A DNA stretch of 64,000 nt from assembly GCA_016860845.1 (NCBI GenBank), contig BOKF01000007.1:124001-188000 (forward strand), written 5' to 3'. Source of the stretch: Chloroflexota bacterium (GTDB lineage: Bacteria; Chloroflexota; Anaerolineae; 4572-78; J111). Made by a program: the position numbers and the translations under genes. The stretch's first letter is position 1, and every line of letters begins with the position of its first letter. Below the pieces are notes generated by a model, which searched no databases, had not been told where the DNA came from, and saw nothing but the letters and a program-made list of their open reading frames with translations. This document shows positions 53,319 to 62,079 of this stretch, in pieces.

Positions 53319-53906
53319 ATGGATGCATTGACGCAACTTCTGAACCAGCAATTGTCTGGCGGCGGGCTGTCCCAAATTAGCCAGCAGGTTGGGGCCGACG
53401 AACAAACAACCGGGAATGCGCTGTCGGCGGCGATGCCGCTACTCCTCTCGGCTATGGCCAACAACGCCTCGACTCCCCAGGGAGCGCAGTCGCTCCATCA
53501 AGCTTTGGCCCAGGATCACGATGGCGCTATTTTCAATGATATGGCCGGCTTCCTCAGCAATCCCCAGGCCGCTAACGGCGCCGGTATCCTGGGGCACGTC
53601 CTGGGACCCAAGCAAGATTTGGTCCAAAACGGGCTGGCTCAACAGACCGGGCTGGATGCCGCGACCATCGGCCAACTGCTGACGATTGCCGCGCCGCTGG
53701 TCATGGGCGCGCTGGGTAAAACCCAGCAGGAGCAAGGCTTCGACGCCGACGGCCTGTCCTCCTTCCTGGGCCAGCAGCAGCAGGCAGCCCAGCAGTCAGA
53801 CCCCGGCCTGATGGGCATGCTCGGCAGCTTGCTGGATATGGACAAGGACGGCAGCGCCCTGGACGATATTTTGGGCCTGGCCGGCAAACTTTTCAGCGGA
53901 CGCTAA
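53319..53906 (+). CDS. DUF937 (YidB-like) protein
   Basis: 195 residues, soluble and Ala/Gln/Gly-rich. LTQLLNQQLSGGGLSQISQQVGADEQTTGNALSAAMPLLLSAMANNA at the N-terminus and a second similar helical unit at about 100-135 (LAQQTGLDAATIGQLLTIAAPLVMGALG) are the DUF937 pattern. The C-terminal DMDKDGSALDDI looks like a dockerin/EF-hand-like loop. Function unknown. AAGGAG is 8-10 bases before the ATG. Confidence 0.85.
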   Translation: MDALTQLLNQQLSGGGLSQISQQVGADEQTTGNALSAAMPLLLSAMANNASTPQGAQSLHQALAQDHDGAIFNDMAGFLSNPQAANGAGILGHVLGPKQDLVQNGLAQQTGLDAATIGQLLTIAAPLVMGALGKTQQEQGFDADGLSSFLGQQQQAAQQSDPGLMGMLGSLLDMDKDGSALDDILGLAGKLFSGR

Positions 53907-53927
53907 GGCTTACGCGGTTGGTGGAAA

Positions 53928-54015
53928 AGCCCTCCCTAAATCCGTCCCAAAGGGAGGAACTTAAGCTGATTCTCCCCTTGTGGGCGACTAAAAGGAGGTT
54001 AGAGGGGGGCAAGCC
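53928..54015. repeat. Hairpin of CCCTCC/GGAGGG words
   Basis: GCCCTCCCTAAATCC on the left can pair with GGAGGTTAGAGGGGGGC on the right; inner CCCAAAGGGAGG and CTCCCCTTGTGGG words form a second layer. Intergenic, between convergent genes. Confidence 0.6.
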
Positions 54016-54035
54016 TTCACCGTGTAACTTCTGAT

Positions 54036-54422
54036 TTATTCGCCCGATTTTTTGGCAACCTGGGTATCTTCTTCTTTATGTGCCAGCCGCAACCATCCCC
54101 GACCCTGCCCACGAGCAAGCTCTGACAGGTTCCCGGCCAGGGCGATGACCAAAGCCAGCCCCACAAAGAACAGCAATGCCCTAGGCATTAAGCCGTTGTT
54201 GGCCAGCGGGTTAACGCCCAGGGCCGACATCAACAGCCCCAACCCCATAAAAAGGACCAGGTAAACTCCCGCCGCCCGGCTCAAAGTCAGCCGCACCTGT
54301 CTGCGGCGCTCGGCTGCCCAGGCTGGCTCGTCTTGTTCAGTCTCCGACTCCGCCTCGGGTGGTCTGGCTTCAGATTCCCGCGAGTCAGGCCATTCATTTC
54401 CAAAGCGCTTGCTTGGACTCAT
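54036..54422 (-). CDS. Small two-helix membrane protein
   Basis: 128 residues, not recognised. The acidic N-terminal third (Glu/Ser/Pro-rich) is followed by a basic segment and two transmembrane helices (about 50-72 and 78-100), then a Lys-rich tail. ATG at 54422. Convergent with the DUF937 gene; the 75-bp palindromic element lies upstream of it. Confidence 0.6.
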   Translation of the reverse strand: MSPSKRFGNEWPDSRESEARPPEAESETEQDEPAWAAERRRQVRLTLSRAAGVYLVLFMGLGLLMSALGVNPLANNGLMPRALLFFVGLALVIALAGNLSELARGQGRGWLRLAHKEEDTQVAKKSGE

Positions 54423-54476
54423 GATTCAAGGTAAAATACAAATCATCATTCAGGCAACGTAACTGCTCAGGCTAAA

Positions 54477-54551
54477 GGTGACTGGCACTTGGTTAGCCCT
54501 AAGCTTTGTTGTTCTCAATCGCCTTGCTAAAGAAGAAAAGTGCCAGTCACC
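54477..54551. repeat. 75-bp palindromic element, copy B
   Basis: Ends identical to copy A at 49442 (14-bp inverted repeats) with a diverged centre; the right flank TGAGTAGTAAC also matches. Lies between a divergent gene pair. Confidence 0.85.
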
Positions 54552-54605
54552 TGAGTAGTAACCAGCAACAATCTAAAGTTTTCCTCTTCTTAGCCCAGGG
54601 AGTCC

Positions 54606-55577
54606 ATGAGCAAAGAAAATACGCCCCGCAAAATCTTATCCATGGCGGTAGACCCACGCGGCCAGCGGGACCCTGAGCAGGAACGAGTCGCCCGCGATTT
54701 TGAGCAGGCCCATCGCCGCGCGTTTATGCAGGATGCTCTGGCCCTGGTGCGCTACGAGCCGGTTGATTTACTCCCCTTTGAGCTGGTGCGCGAGAAGCTG
54801 CACCTGAGCAACAAGTATTACCTGGGGCTGCAAGAGATCCCCCTGGCTCAAATCGTCGGCAGTGTCGGCCGCTACGAGGATTTTACCCGGACCTTTATGC
54901 CCCGCAAAAGCAACAACCGCTCCCGCTGGGAGCAAATTGACAGCCTGGCCGACAGCGGCGGCTGGCCGCCGATCGAAGTTTACAAGGTAAGCGATACTTA
55001 TTTTGTGCGCGACGGCAATCATCGGGTGTCGGTGGCCCGGCAGTTAGGCGCGGAAACCATTGAAGCCTATGTCTGGGAATATCCCACGCGGGTGCCTCTG
55101 GAGACAGACGACGATCTTGACGATTTAATTTTGCGGGAAGAGTATCTGGAATTTCTGGACAGCACCGGGCTGGACCAGTTGCGTCCCGACCAGTGGATTA
55201 TTCTGACCCAGGCGGGTGGCTACTGGGAACTGGAAGAGTCAATCGCCCTCCATCGCCACTGGAAAAGCTGGGATATGGACACCGATATGCCCTGGTCAGA
55301 AGCGGTGGCCGACTGGTATGATCACATTTACCTGCCCCTGGCCACTAAAATCCGCGAAGAAGGCATTCTCTCTTTTTTCCCTGGCCGGACCGAGGCTGAC
55401 CTGGTGGTGTGGGTCCTGCGGCACTGGAGCAAGCTGGAGCGCGATTATGGCGGAGAAGAGGTAGCCGCGGACGAAGCCGTAGAAGATTTCGCCGAGCGCA
55501 CCCGGGCCAATCCCTTTCGGCGAGCCTGGGCCTGGTTTGAAAGGTCGGTTCTGGGCAAGCCAGTGGATGAAGAGTAG
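54606..55577 (+). CDS. ParB/sulfiredoxin-like domain protein
   Basis: 323 residues. The central segment (about 75-155) has IPLAQIVGSVGRYEDF...WPPIEVYKVSDTYFVRDGNHRVSVARQLG; the DGNHR core is that of ParB/Srx-like nuclease folds. No helix-turn-helix partition domain is evident, and the remainder (about 185-300) is a helical, Trp-rich region of unknown type. It is not part of a parAB pair. The stop codon lies in the period-7 hairpin at 55575-55662. Confidence 0.65.
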   Translation: MSKENTPRKILSMAVDPRGQRDPEQERVARDFEQAHRRAFMQDALALVRYEPVDLLPFELVREKLHLSNKYYLGLQEIPLAQIVGSVGRYEDFTRTFMPRKSNNRSRWEQIDSLADSGGWPPIEVYKVSDTYFVRDGNHRVSVARQLGAETIEAYVWEYPTRVPLETDDDLDDLILREEYLEFLDSTGLDQLRPDQWIILTQAGGYWELEESIALHRHWKSWDMDTDMPWSEAVADWYDHIYLPLATKIREEGILSFFPGRTEADLVVWVLRHWSKLERDYGGEEVAADEAVEDFAERTRANPFRRAWAWFERSVLGKPVDEE

Positions 55578-55695
55578 TGGATAGAAGATGGAGGATAGAA
55601 GATGGAAGATAGAGGATAGAAAATGACTATCTACCATCCACTATCTACAATCTTCTATCCTTATACCCCCTACTCCCTACTCCTTACTCCCTACT
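55575..55695. repeat. Period-7 hairpin plus heptamer tail between convergent genes
   Basis: Left arm GGATAGA AGATGGA GGATAGA AGATGGA AGATAGA GGATAGA; right arm TATCTAC CATCCAC TATCTAC AATCTTC TATCC. A further run of ACCCCCT ACTCCCT ACTCCTT ACTCCCT heptamers leads to the stop of the substrate-binding protein gene. Same word family as 25668-25745. Confidence 0.8.
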
Positions 55696-56887
55696 ACTGG
55701 CTTTTGATCTCCGTCCACAACCGGTCGTAAACAAAGATGGTTTCGCCCAGGCTTTCGGCCCATTCCAGTTTAGCTAAGGTTTCTTCAGGCGGGTAAATGC
55801 GCGGGTCGTCCAAAACCTCTTTATTGATGTACTGCTTGGCCGTCTCATTGGGGCTGGCGTAATAAGTATAATTGGTGATGGCTGCGCCGACTTCCGCATC
55901 CAGCAGATAGTTCAAAAAGTGTTCAGCCGTAGCCTTTTTCTGGCTGGTAGCCGTGACACAACCATTGTCCTGCCAAACCATGGCCCCCTCTTTAGGGATA
56001 ACATAGTCCCACTCACTCTCCCCCGTTGCCTCGTCCGTTGTCTCCAAGACAGCCTTAAAGCCATCGCCGCTCCAGGCCTGGGAGATGATGACCTCGCCAG
56101 GGATGAGCAGGCTGTCGTCGTAATCCTCGCTGTTGAAGGTTTTGATGTAAGGTTTAACTCCTACGATCACATCTTTGGCTTCTTCCAGTTGCTTTTCATC
56201 CTTGCTGTTGAGTGAGTAGCCCAGGTATTTGAGCGCCGAACCTAACAGCTCGCGTTGGTCATTGAGAACATTGATGCCCCCCGCGTCAGCCCATTTTTTG
56301 GCCTGTTCCGGATCAAACAGATACGACCAGCTATCAGGCGGGGTATCGAAGGCTTTGGTGCTGTAGGCGATGCCGGTAGTGCCCCACTGGTAAGGCACGC
56401 AGTGTTTATTGCCTGGGTCGTAAGGGGCGTTCAAAAAGAATGGGGTCATATTTTTGAGATTGGGAATGTTGTTGTGGTCAATCTCGGCCAGCAAGCCCAA
56501 TTCAATCATCTGGGCGACCATGTAGTCGGAGGGGAAAATCACATCGTAGCCGGTTGCGCCAGCCTGCAGCTTGGCCAATAAATCCTCATTACTGGCAAAG
56601 GTGTCGTAAACTATCTTGACCCCATGCTCTTTTTCATAATTCTTGAGGATTTCCTCGTCAATGTAATCGGCCCAGTTGTAGACGCTCAGCTCCGCGGCCA
56701 GGCCCTCTTTGGGGGCGGCCGCATCCCCGCTTTCAGCCTGAGCTGGCTGGTCGCCGCCTTCTGCCGGAGCTGCGGCCTGCTGACTCTCTGCCGGAGCCTG
56801 CTGTTCTGGCGCGGCAGCGCCGCCGCAGGCGCTCAATCCCAAAGCAAGCAAAAGAATAAGATGAACAATCCAAAGCTGTTTTTTCAT
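55694..56887 (-). CDS. potD: Polyamine ABC transporter substrate-binding lipoprotein (second copy)
   Basis: 397 residues from ATG 56887, preceded by GGAGGAGAAA. Lipoprotein signal peptide with lipobox LSAC (Cys about 20), a Gln/Ala/Pro linker, then the PotD fold starting LSVYNWADYIDEEILKNYEKEHGVKIVYDTFASNEDL. It captures putrescine/spermidine outside the cell. About half identical by eye to the neighbour at 57022, so a tandem duplication. Last gene of the pot operon. Confidence 0.9.
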   Translation of the reverse strand: MKKQLWIVHLILLLALGLSACGGAAAPEQQAPAESQQAAAPAEGGDQPAQAESGDAAAPKEGLAAELSVYNWADYIDEEILKNYEKEHGVKIVYDTFASNEDLLAKLQAGATGYDVIFPSDYMVAQMIELGLLAEIDHNNIPNLKNMTPFFLNAPYDPGNKHCVPYQWGTTGIAYSTKAFDTPPDSWSYLFDPEQAKKWADAGGINVLNDQRELLGSALKYLGYSLNSKDEKQLEEAKDVIVGVKPYIKTFNSEDYDDSLLIPGEVIISQAWSGDGFKAVLETTDEATGESEWDYVIPKEGAMVWQDNGCVTATSQKKATAEHFLNYLLDAEVGAAITNYTYYASPNETAKQYINKEVLDDPRIYPPEETLAKLEWAESLGETIFVYDRLWTEIKSQ

Positions 56888-57021
56888 TTTCTCCTCCACA
56901 GAATTTAGTTTGGATGTGTAAAGTATAGCCACCTTGCTATTGAGTACAAGATTTACCCGAAAAATAGGCCGGAGTCCAACGTGTCCTCTTGACTCCGGGC
57001 CGTTCGCCAGCCTTACTTTTA

Positions 57022-58233
57022 CTACTGGCTCTTAATCTCCGTCCAAATCTGGTCATACAGGAAGATTGCTTCCCCCAAAGGCTTAAAGTATTCCAATTTA
57101 TCTATGGTTTCCTGAGGAGGGTAAATCCCGGGATCGCTGAGAATCTCCGGCAGGATGAACTCCCTGGCGGCGGCGTTGGGGCTGGCGTAGTAGGTATAGT
57201 TGGTAATCGCGGCCCCGTTCTCGGCGTCCAACAGATGATTGATAAAATGCTCGGCCGTTGCTTTGCGCGTGCTGCTGGCGGTAATGCAGATGCCATCCTG
57301 GTAGATCACACTGCCTTCTTTGGGGATGATATAGGCCCAGGGACTCTCGCCGCTGGCCTCGTCCATGGTTTTGGAGGCTGCCTGGGCGGCATCGCCGTTC
57401 CAGGCGTGGGAGATAACCACTTCGCCAGGCACCAGCAAACTTTCATCATAATCTTCGCTGTTGAACGATCTCAAGTAAGGTTTGGCCTGCAAAATTACTT
57501 CTTTAGCCTCTTGCAGATGAGCTTCATCCGTATCGTTGACCGAATAGCCCAAATACTTTAAGGCCGCGCCGATAAGTTCACGTTGATCGTTGAGAACATT
57601 GATTCCTCCGGCTTCTTGCCACTTTTTGGCTTGTTCCGGGTCAAAGATGTAGGCCCAGCTATCAGGAGGGGTATCGCCAAAAACATCTTTGCGATAGGCA
57701 ATGCCGGTGCTGCCCCACTGGTAGGGTACGCAGTGCTGGCTGCCTGGGTCATCAGGCGAATCCAGGAATTTAGGATCAATATTTTTGAGGTTGGGAATGT
57801 TATTATGGTCAAGCTTGGCCACCAGGCCCAATTCAATAACCTGGGCCACGCCCTGGCCCGAAGGGAAGATGACGTCGTAGCCGGTAGCGCCAGCCTGAAG
57901 TTTGGCAATCAGGTCTTCGTTGCTGGCAAAGGTGTCATAGATTATCTTGACGCCATAGGTTTCCTCGTAATCTTTTAAGACCTGTTCGTCAATATAGTCG
58001 GCCCAGTTATAGACACTCAACTCTTTGTCCAGGCCGGTGGCAGCGCCGGCCTCATTGGCAGGGGCGGCCGCTTCTTCTGTTGGTTCGGTGGGAGCGGCGG
58101 GTTCGGTGGGAGCAGCTTCTTGTTCTGGCTGGGTTGGAGTTGCCTGTTCCACACCCCCAGTCGCTGCGCCGCACGCAGACAAAAGCAGCATTCCCACCAG
58201 GAGAGTCATCAATAACCATTGATATTTTTTCAT
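57022..58233 (-). CDS. potD: Polyamine ABC transporter substrate-binding lipoprotein (first copy)
   Basis: 403 residues from ATG 58233 with GGAGGAG upstream; a longer frame to 58401 runs into potC and is not real. Lipobox LLSAC (Cys about 21), an Ala/Pro/Thr/Glu linker, and the PotD core LSVYNWADYIDEQVLKDYEETYGVKIIYDTFASNEDL. The two copies share core motifs such as PYQWG(T/S)TGIAY and NVLNDQREL but differ in linker and loops, which may give different polyamine preference. Confidence 0.9.
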   Translation of the reverse strand: MKKYQWLLMTLLVGMLLLSACGAATGGVEQATPTQPEQEAAPTEPAAPTEPTEEAAAPANEAGAATGLDKELSVYNWADYIDEQVLKDYEETYGVKIIYDTFASNEDLIAKLQAGATGYDVIFPSGQGVAQVIELGLVAKLDHNNIPNLKNIDPKFLDSPDDPGSQHCVPYQWGSTGIAYRKDVFGDTPPDSWAYIFDPEQAKKWQEAGGINVLNDQRELIGAALKYLGYSVNDTDEAHLQEAKEVILQAKPYLRSFNSEDYDESLLVPGEVVISHAWNGDAAQAASKTMDEASGESPWAYIIPKEGSVIYQDGICITASSTRKATAEHFINHLLDAENGAAITNYTYYASPNAAAREFILPEILSDPGIYPPQETIDKLEYFKPLGEAIFLYDQIWTEIKSQ

Positions 58234-58324
58234 CAATCTCCTCCATACTTTTAGAAAATCAATTGCCGTTGCCGTGCAACTTTTGTCTCTTCCGATGTTA
58301 AAAAAACGAGCAAGCTGGCTACAA

Positions 58325-59182
58325 TCAATCTCTCCGTTGTAAGAATTGAGCCAGCAGCACCAGCCCAATGGAGAAGACCAACAGCAGCGTCGCCAGGGCA
58401 TTCAAGTCAGGCGTGACCCCAAATTTCACCTTGGAGTAGACCAGGATGGGCAGGGTGGTTGAACCGGGGCCGGAGACAAAGAAGGTGATCAAAAAATCAT
58501 CCAGGGAGAGGGTAAACCCCATCAGCGCCCCGCTGATGATGGCCGGCATCAGGAGAGGGAAGGTGACCCGGCGGAAGGTCTGCCACTCGTCCGCGTACAG
58601 ATCGCGAGCGGCTTGTTCCATATTTGGGTCCATGTCAACCAGGCGGGCGCGGACAATCGTGGCCACAAAAGAAATGGTAAAGGCGACGTGGGCAATGATA
58701 ATTGTCGGCCGGCCCAGGCCCCAGGTAATGCCAAACAAATTTTTGACCATATTAAAAACAATGATAAAGAAAAGGAGCGTCGCCAGGGCAATGACAATTT
58801 CCGGGATGATGATGGGCATATAGAGCACGGCGTCCAGGGGGAGTTTAAAGGGAAAATGATGGCGTTCCATGGCCAAGGAAATCATCGTGCCAATAACGGT
58901 AGATAAGGCAGTCGCCACAAAAGCAACGATAATCGTGTTCGTAAAAGCCGATAGAATAGCCGGATCGTTGACCAATTCGCCATACCAGCGCAGGCTAAAT
59001 CCCTCCCAGTTTGTGGCGGTTCTGCCGGAATTGAAGGAAAAAATTATCAGGACCAGGATGGGAGTATAAAAAAAGACAAAGACCAGCAGGGCATTGGCTG
59101 TAAGCAATTTTTGACCCAGGGCTAATCGCGAGGTGGTTCGGCTGGATGCCTGAGCGGGAACGGCCACGGATGAGGTACTCAT
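58325..59182 (-). CDS. potC: Polyamine ABC transporter permease PotC
   Basis: 285 residues with six transmembrane helices and the permease EAA-type loop (EQAARDLYADEWQTFRRVTFPLLMPAI, about 180-206). Inner-membrane partner of PotB. In order potA-potB-potC-potD-potD. Confidence 0.92.
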   Translation of the reverse strand: MSTSSVAVPAQASSRTTSRLALGQKLLTANALLVFVFFYTPILVLIIFSFNSGRTATNWEGFSLRWYGELVNDPAILSAFTNTIIVAFVATALSTVIGTMISLAMERHHFPFKLPLDAVLYMPIIIPEIVIALATLLFFIIVFNMVKNLFGITWGLGRPTIIIAHVAFTISFVATIVRARLVDMDPNMEQAARDLYADEWQTFRRVTFPLLMPAIISGALMGFTLSLDDFLITFFVSGPGSTTLPILVYSKVKFGVTPDLNALATLLLVFSIGLVLLAQFLQRRD

Positions 59183-59206
59183 AGTTAGTTACTCCTGAAA
59201 TATCTG

Positions 59207-59262
59207 GGGAAGATTGGAAGTTAGGAAATCATCCAGTCTCCCAGTTTTCCAATCCTCCAAAC
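59207..59262. repeat. Period-8 hairpin between potB and potC
   Basis: Left arm GGAAGATT GGAAGTTA GGAAATC; right arm ATCCAGTC TCCCAGTT TTCCAATC CTCCAAAC. Confidence 0.6.
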
Positions 59263-59291
59263 GAGTATCGTTTTTGCTCCTATCTCTCAAA

Positions 59292-60155
59292 TCACCCTGC
59301 CTGCCGGCTGGCCCCCGTGCGGAAATAAATCATGGTCGCCGCCAAAACCAGGGTCATCAACCCGATGCCCATAGCCGAGCCAAAGGGCCAATCGCGCACG
59401 GTCAAAAATTGTTGCTGCAAGACATTCCCGATCAGGAAGGTGTTGCCGCCGCCCATCAAATCAGGGGTGATAAAGTCGCCCAGGGCGGGGATGAAGGTGA
59501 TAATCGAAGCGGCGACCACACCGGGCATGGTCAGCGGCAAAATGACCCGCAGAAAGACCCGCAGGCTGTTGGCCCCTAAGTCTTGCGCGGCCTGGACATA
59601 GTTATAATCCAACTGCTCAATTGAGGCATAGAGCGGCAAGACCGCAAAGGGCAAATAGCCGTAAAGCAGCCCCAGCCGCACCGCCGTAGGGGTGAAAAGA
59701 ATCTGCAAGGGCTGGTCGAGTATCCCCAGGTTGACCAGCCAGGTGTTAATCAAGCCGGTATCGCGGATGATAAACATCAGGGCATAGGTCCGAATCAGGA
59801 AATTGGTCCAGAACGGGACCATCACCAGAAAAATGAGCAATTTTTGGCGCTGGGGGGTTTGGCGGGCAATGTAGAACGCGAAAGGATAGCCCAGCAGCAG
59901 GCACAAAATGGTATTAACCAGGGCCAGGCCCAATGAACGCAGAAAGATAAAAAGATACGGGGAGTCAGGATCAAAGAGACGAAGGTAATTGTTGAGGTTA
60001 AAACTATAATCCACGACCCCCAGCAAGGAGCGTTTGCTGAAGCTTACGATCAAAACGATAATCAGCGGGATTACGAAAAAGAGAGTTAGCCAAAAAACGC
60101 CCGGGGCCAGGAGGAAGGCTAATGCGCCTCTATTTCGTCTGCCTGATGCTTGCAT
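59292..60155 (-). CDS. potB: Polyamine ABC transporter permease PotB
   Basis: 287 residues from ATG 60155, preceded by AAGGAGG. Six transmembrane helices; EAA-type loop QAAQDLGANSLRVFLRVILPLTMPGV at about 180-205. LAPGVFWLTLFFVIPLIIVLIVSF is helix 1. Confidence 0.92.
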   Translation of the reverse strand: MQASGRRNRGALAFLLAPGVFWLTLFFVIPLIIVLIVSFSKRSLLGVVDYSFNLNNYLRLFDPDSPYLFIFLRSLGLALVNTILCLLLGYPFAFYIARQTPQRQKLLIFLVMVPFWTNFLIRTYALMFIIRDTGLINTWLVNLGILDQPLQILFTPTAVRLGLLYGYLPFAVLPLYASIEQLDYNYVQAAQDLGANSLRVFLRVILPLTMPGVVAASIITFIPALGDFITPDLMGGGNTFLIGNVLQQQFLTVRDWPFGSAMGIGLMTLVLAATMIYFRTGASRQAG

Positions 60156-60175
60156 GCAAACCTCCTTATATACGA

Positions 60176-60249
60176 CTGCAGACGGCGGACGGCAGACCGC
60201 CATATAACCGTGACGGCGGCGGTCAGCGGTCTATGGTCGGCGGTCGTTC
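60176..60249. repeat. Period-7 hairpin abutting the potA stop
   Basis: Left arm GCAGACG GCGGACG GCAGACC GCC; right arm GACGGCG GCGGTCA GCGGTCT ATGGTCG GCGGTCG, ending at the potA stop codon. Same word set as 31517-31598. Confidence 0.7.
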
Positions 60250-61340
60250 TAGCTGGTCAAAACCATAGCACTGTCTGTGGGCCAGGAAAGGTAAACCTGG
60301 TCGCCCCGTTGGAACGGGTGAGCGCCATCCAGCATCCCGCCAATGTTTTGAACCCGCGCGACCAGGTGATGCCGTTCGCCGATGCGGGCTTTGTAACGCG
60401 TGTCGGTGCCGATGTAAACCGCCTCTTCCACCGTTGCCGGGACACTGATATTTTGATCGGGCGGCTGGCGGTGCAGCGAAATTTTTTCAGGACGGACAGC
60501 CACGGTAACTGTCTGCCCGGAGCCAAGCCCAGTGACGGCGCGGGCTAACACGTGGACCCCAGCGTCCAGGGCAACCGTCGTTTTAACCGGGTCCACTTCG
60601 AGTACTTTGCCTTCCATAAAATTGGTCTCGCCGATAAAATCGGCCACAAACCGATTATTAGGGCGCTCATAAATTTCTATGGGTGTGCCGATCTGCTGCA
60701 CCACCCCTTCGTTCATCACTGCAATACGATCCGACATGGTAATGGCTTCTTCTTGGTCGTGGGTGACAAAGATAAAGGTGATGCCGACCTGGTGCTGTAA
60801 ATCTTTGAGCTCCAACTGCATGGCCTTGCGCAGTTTCAAATCCAGGGCGCTGAGCGGCTCGTCCAGCAGCAGCACCTGGGGCCGGTTGACCAGGGCGCGT
60901 GCCAGGGCAATGCGCTGCTGCTGCCCCCCTGAAAGCTGGCGCGGTTTGCGTTCGGCCAGTTGCGGCAGCCGGACCATCTCCAGGGCTTCCTTCACCCGGG
61001 TTTTAATTTCGGAGCGGGACACTTTTTGCATCTCCAGGCCAAAAGAGACATTTTCGGCGACAGTCATATGGGGAAATAAAGCATAGTTTTGAAAAACAGT
61101 GTTAACCGGGCGTTTATAGGGCGGCGTGTCGCCCATTGGCTTGCCCCGAATGAAGATATCTCCCTCGGTTGGCAGCTCAAAGCCGGCGATCATGCGCAGG
61201 CAGGTTGTTTTGCCGCAACCGCTCGGACCCAACAGGGAAAAAAACTCGCCGTCCTTGATTTCTATGGAAACCTCGTTGACCGCTACGAAGTCGCCGAACT
61301 TTTTGGTGACATGTTGAAGTTCAACATCAAGATTGGACAC
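60249..61340 (-). CDS. potA: Polyamine ABC transporter ATPase PotA
   Basis: 363 residues. Walker [10 protein letters not shown] (about 37-45), [15 protein letters not shown] signature, Walker [13 protein letters not shown]-loop FVTHDQEEA, and a C-terminal TOBE domain (about 280-350). GTG start with AAAGGAG 12 bases upstream. First gene of the operon. Confidence 0.95.
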   Translation of the reverse strand: MSNLDVELQHVTKKFGDFVAVNEVSIEIKDGEFFSLLGPSGCGKTTCLRMIAGFELPTEGDIFIRGKPMGDTPPYKRPVNTVFQNYALFPHMTVAENVSFGLEMQKVSRSEIKTRVKEALEMVRLPQLAERKPRQLSGGQQQRIALARALVNRPQVLLLDEPLSALDLKLRKAMQLELKDLQHQVGITFIFVTHDQEEAITMSDRIAVMNEGVVQQIGTPIEIYERPNNRFVADFIGETNFMEGKVLEVDPVKTTVALDAGVHVLARAVTGLGSGQTVTVAVRPEKISLHRQPPDQNISVPATVEEAVYIGTDTRYKARIGERHHLVARVQNIGGMLDGAHPFQRGDQVYLSWPTDSAMVLTS

Positions 61341-61459
61341 GAGCCAGATACTCCTTTCGCATCAACAACCGTACAGATTGCTGGAGGTTTGCTTTCAAAC
61401 TTTATTTTGGCGAGGGAGGCAGCAACAATGGGGAGGGGAAATGGGCCACAGTTTGCAAT

Positions 61460-61488
61460 AGTATAATGAAATTACGCACAACCGTCAA
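61460..61488 (-). promoter_or_regulatory. Promoter of the pot operon
   Basis: TTGACG (61488-61483), a 17-base spacer and TATACT (61465-61460). Predicted start near 61453, giving a leader of about 110 bases before potA. Confidence 0.8.
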
Positions 61489-61609
61489 CTTGACGGAATC
61501 TTATGGGCCTGTCTTAACTTTAGAAAGCTCTGTACCTACGGCAAGTTGGCAACTTGGCCTATTTACCGTAAATTTTGGATGCGCCCGAATTTCATCAAAT
61601 ACTGAAATA

Positions 61610-61638
61610 TTTACAATTTTTATAAAATCGGCTAAAAT
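61610..61638 (+). promoter_or_regulatory. Candidate promoter for the MoaD-AOR pair
   Basis: TTTACA (61610-61615), a 17-base spacer and TAAAAT (61633-61638), 80 bases before the MoaD-like gene. Confidence 0.5.
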
Positions 61639-61717
61639 AATTATCCCTCAACCATCCTGTGCCCATCCTCCATGTCTGTTTTGAAATTTGATTTCATAGG
61701 GTAAAGATAGCTTCCAA

Positions 61718-61963
61718 ATGAGGTCAGCGATCTTGCAAATCCATTTAACGCTTCACGGCATTCTCAGGGATCACCTGCCCCGCCAGGCTAAAGGCAAAAC
61801 CACGCTGACCCTGCCCGCGGGGGCCAGGGTGGCTGACGTGTTGCAGCAGTTTAAACTCAGCGCTACCGTCTCGGCGGCGGTCAGGGGGGCGCAGGTAGAA
61901 CACAACCACGTTTTGCAGGATGGCGACGATTTGCAGTTGTTCCGCATGCTGGGGGGAGGATAA
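61718..61963 (+). CDS. MoaD/ThiS-family sulfur carrier protein
   Basis: 81 residues, ubiquitin-like fold ending LGGG, the C-terminal Gly-Gly that is thiocarboxylated. LPAGARVADVLQQFKL and HVLQDGDDLQLFRMLGGG are typical. It probably donates sulfur for the pyranopterin of the tungsten enzyme encoded next. The ATG at 61718 has no clear ribosome-binding site; a TTG at 61733 is an alternative. Confidence 0.8.
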   Translation: MRSAILQIHLTLHGILRDHLPRQAKGKTTLTLPAGARVADVLQQFKLSATVSAAVRGAQVEHNHVLQDGDDLQLFRMLGGG

Positions 61964-61973
61964 AACGTGTTAG

Positions 61974-62020
61974 GTCTTGCGTCTTCCGTTTACTTTCTAC
62001 GGAAGACGCAAGACGCAACA
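61974..62020. repeat. Period-7 hairpin between moaD-like gene and AOR
   Basis: Left arm GTCTTGC GTCTTCC GT; right arm AC GGAAGAC GCAAGAC GCAACAG. A strong stem without a U-tract. Confidence 0.7.
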
Positions 62021-62079
62021 GGCACTACACTGAATTACGTCAAATTTTAGTCTAATCTATCTTCATAAGGAGAAAAGCT

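Noticed and set aside
57022..58401. Start of the first potD copy at 58401
   Set aside because: The extra N-terminal 56 residues overlap potC and lack a signal peptide; ATG 58233 has a ribosome-binding site and a proper lipobox.
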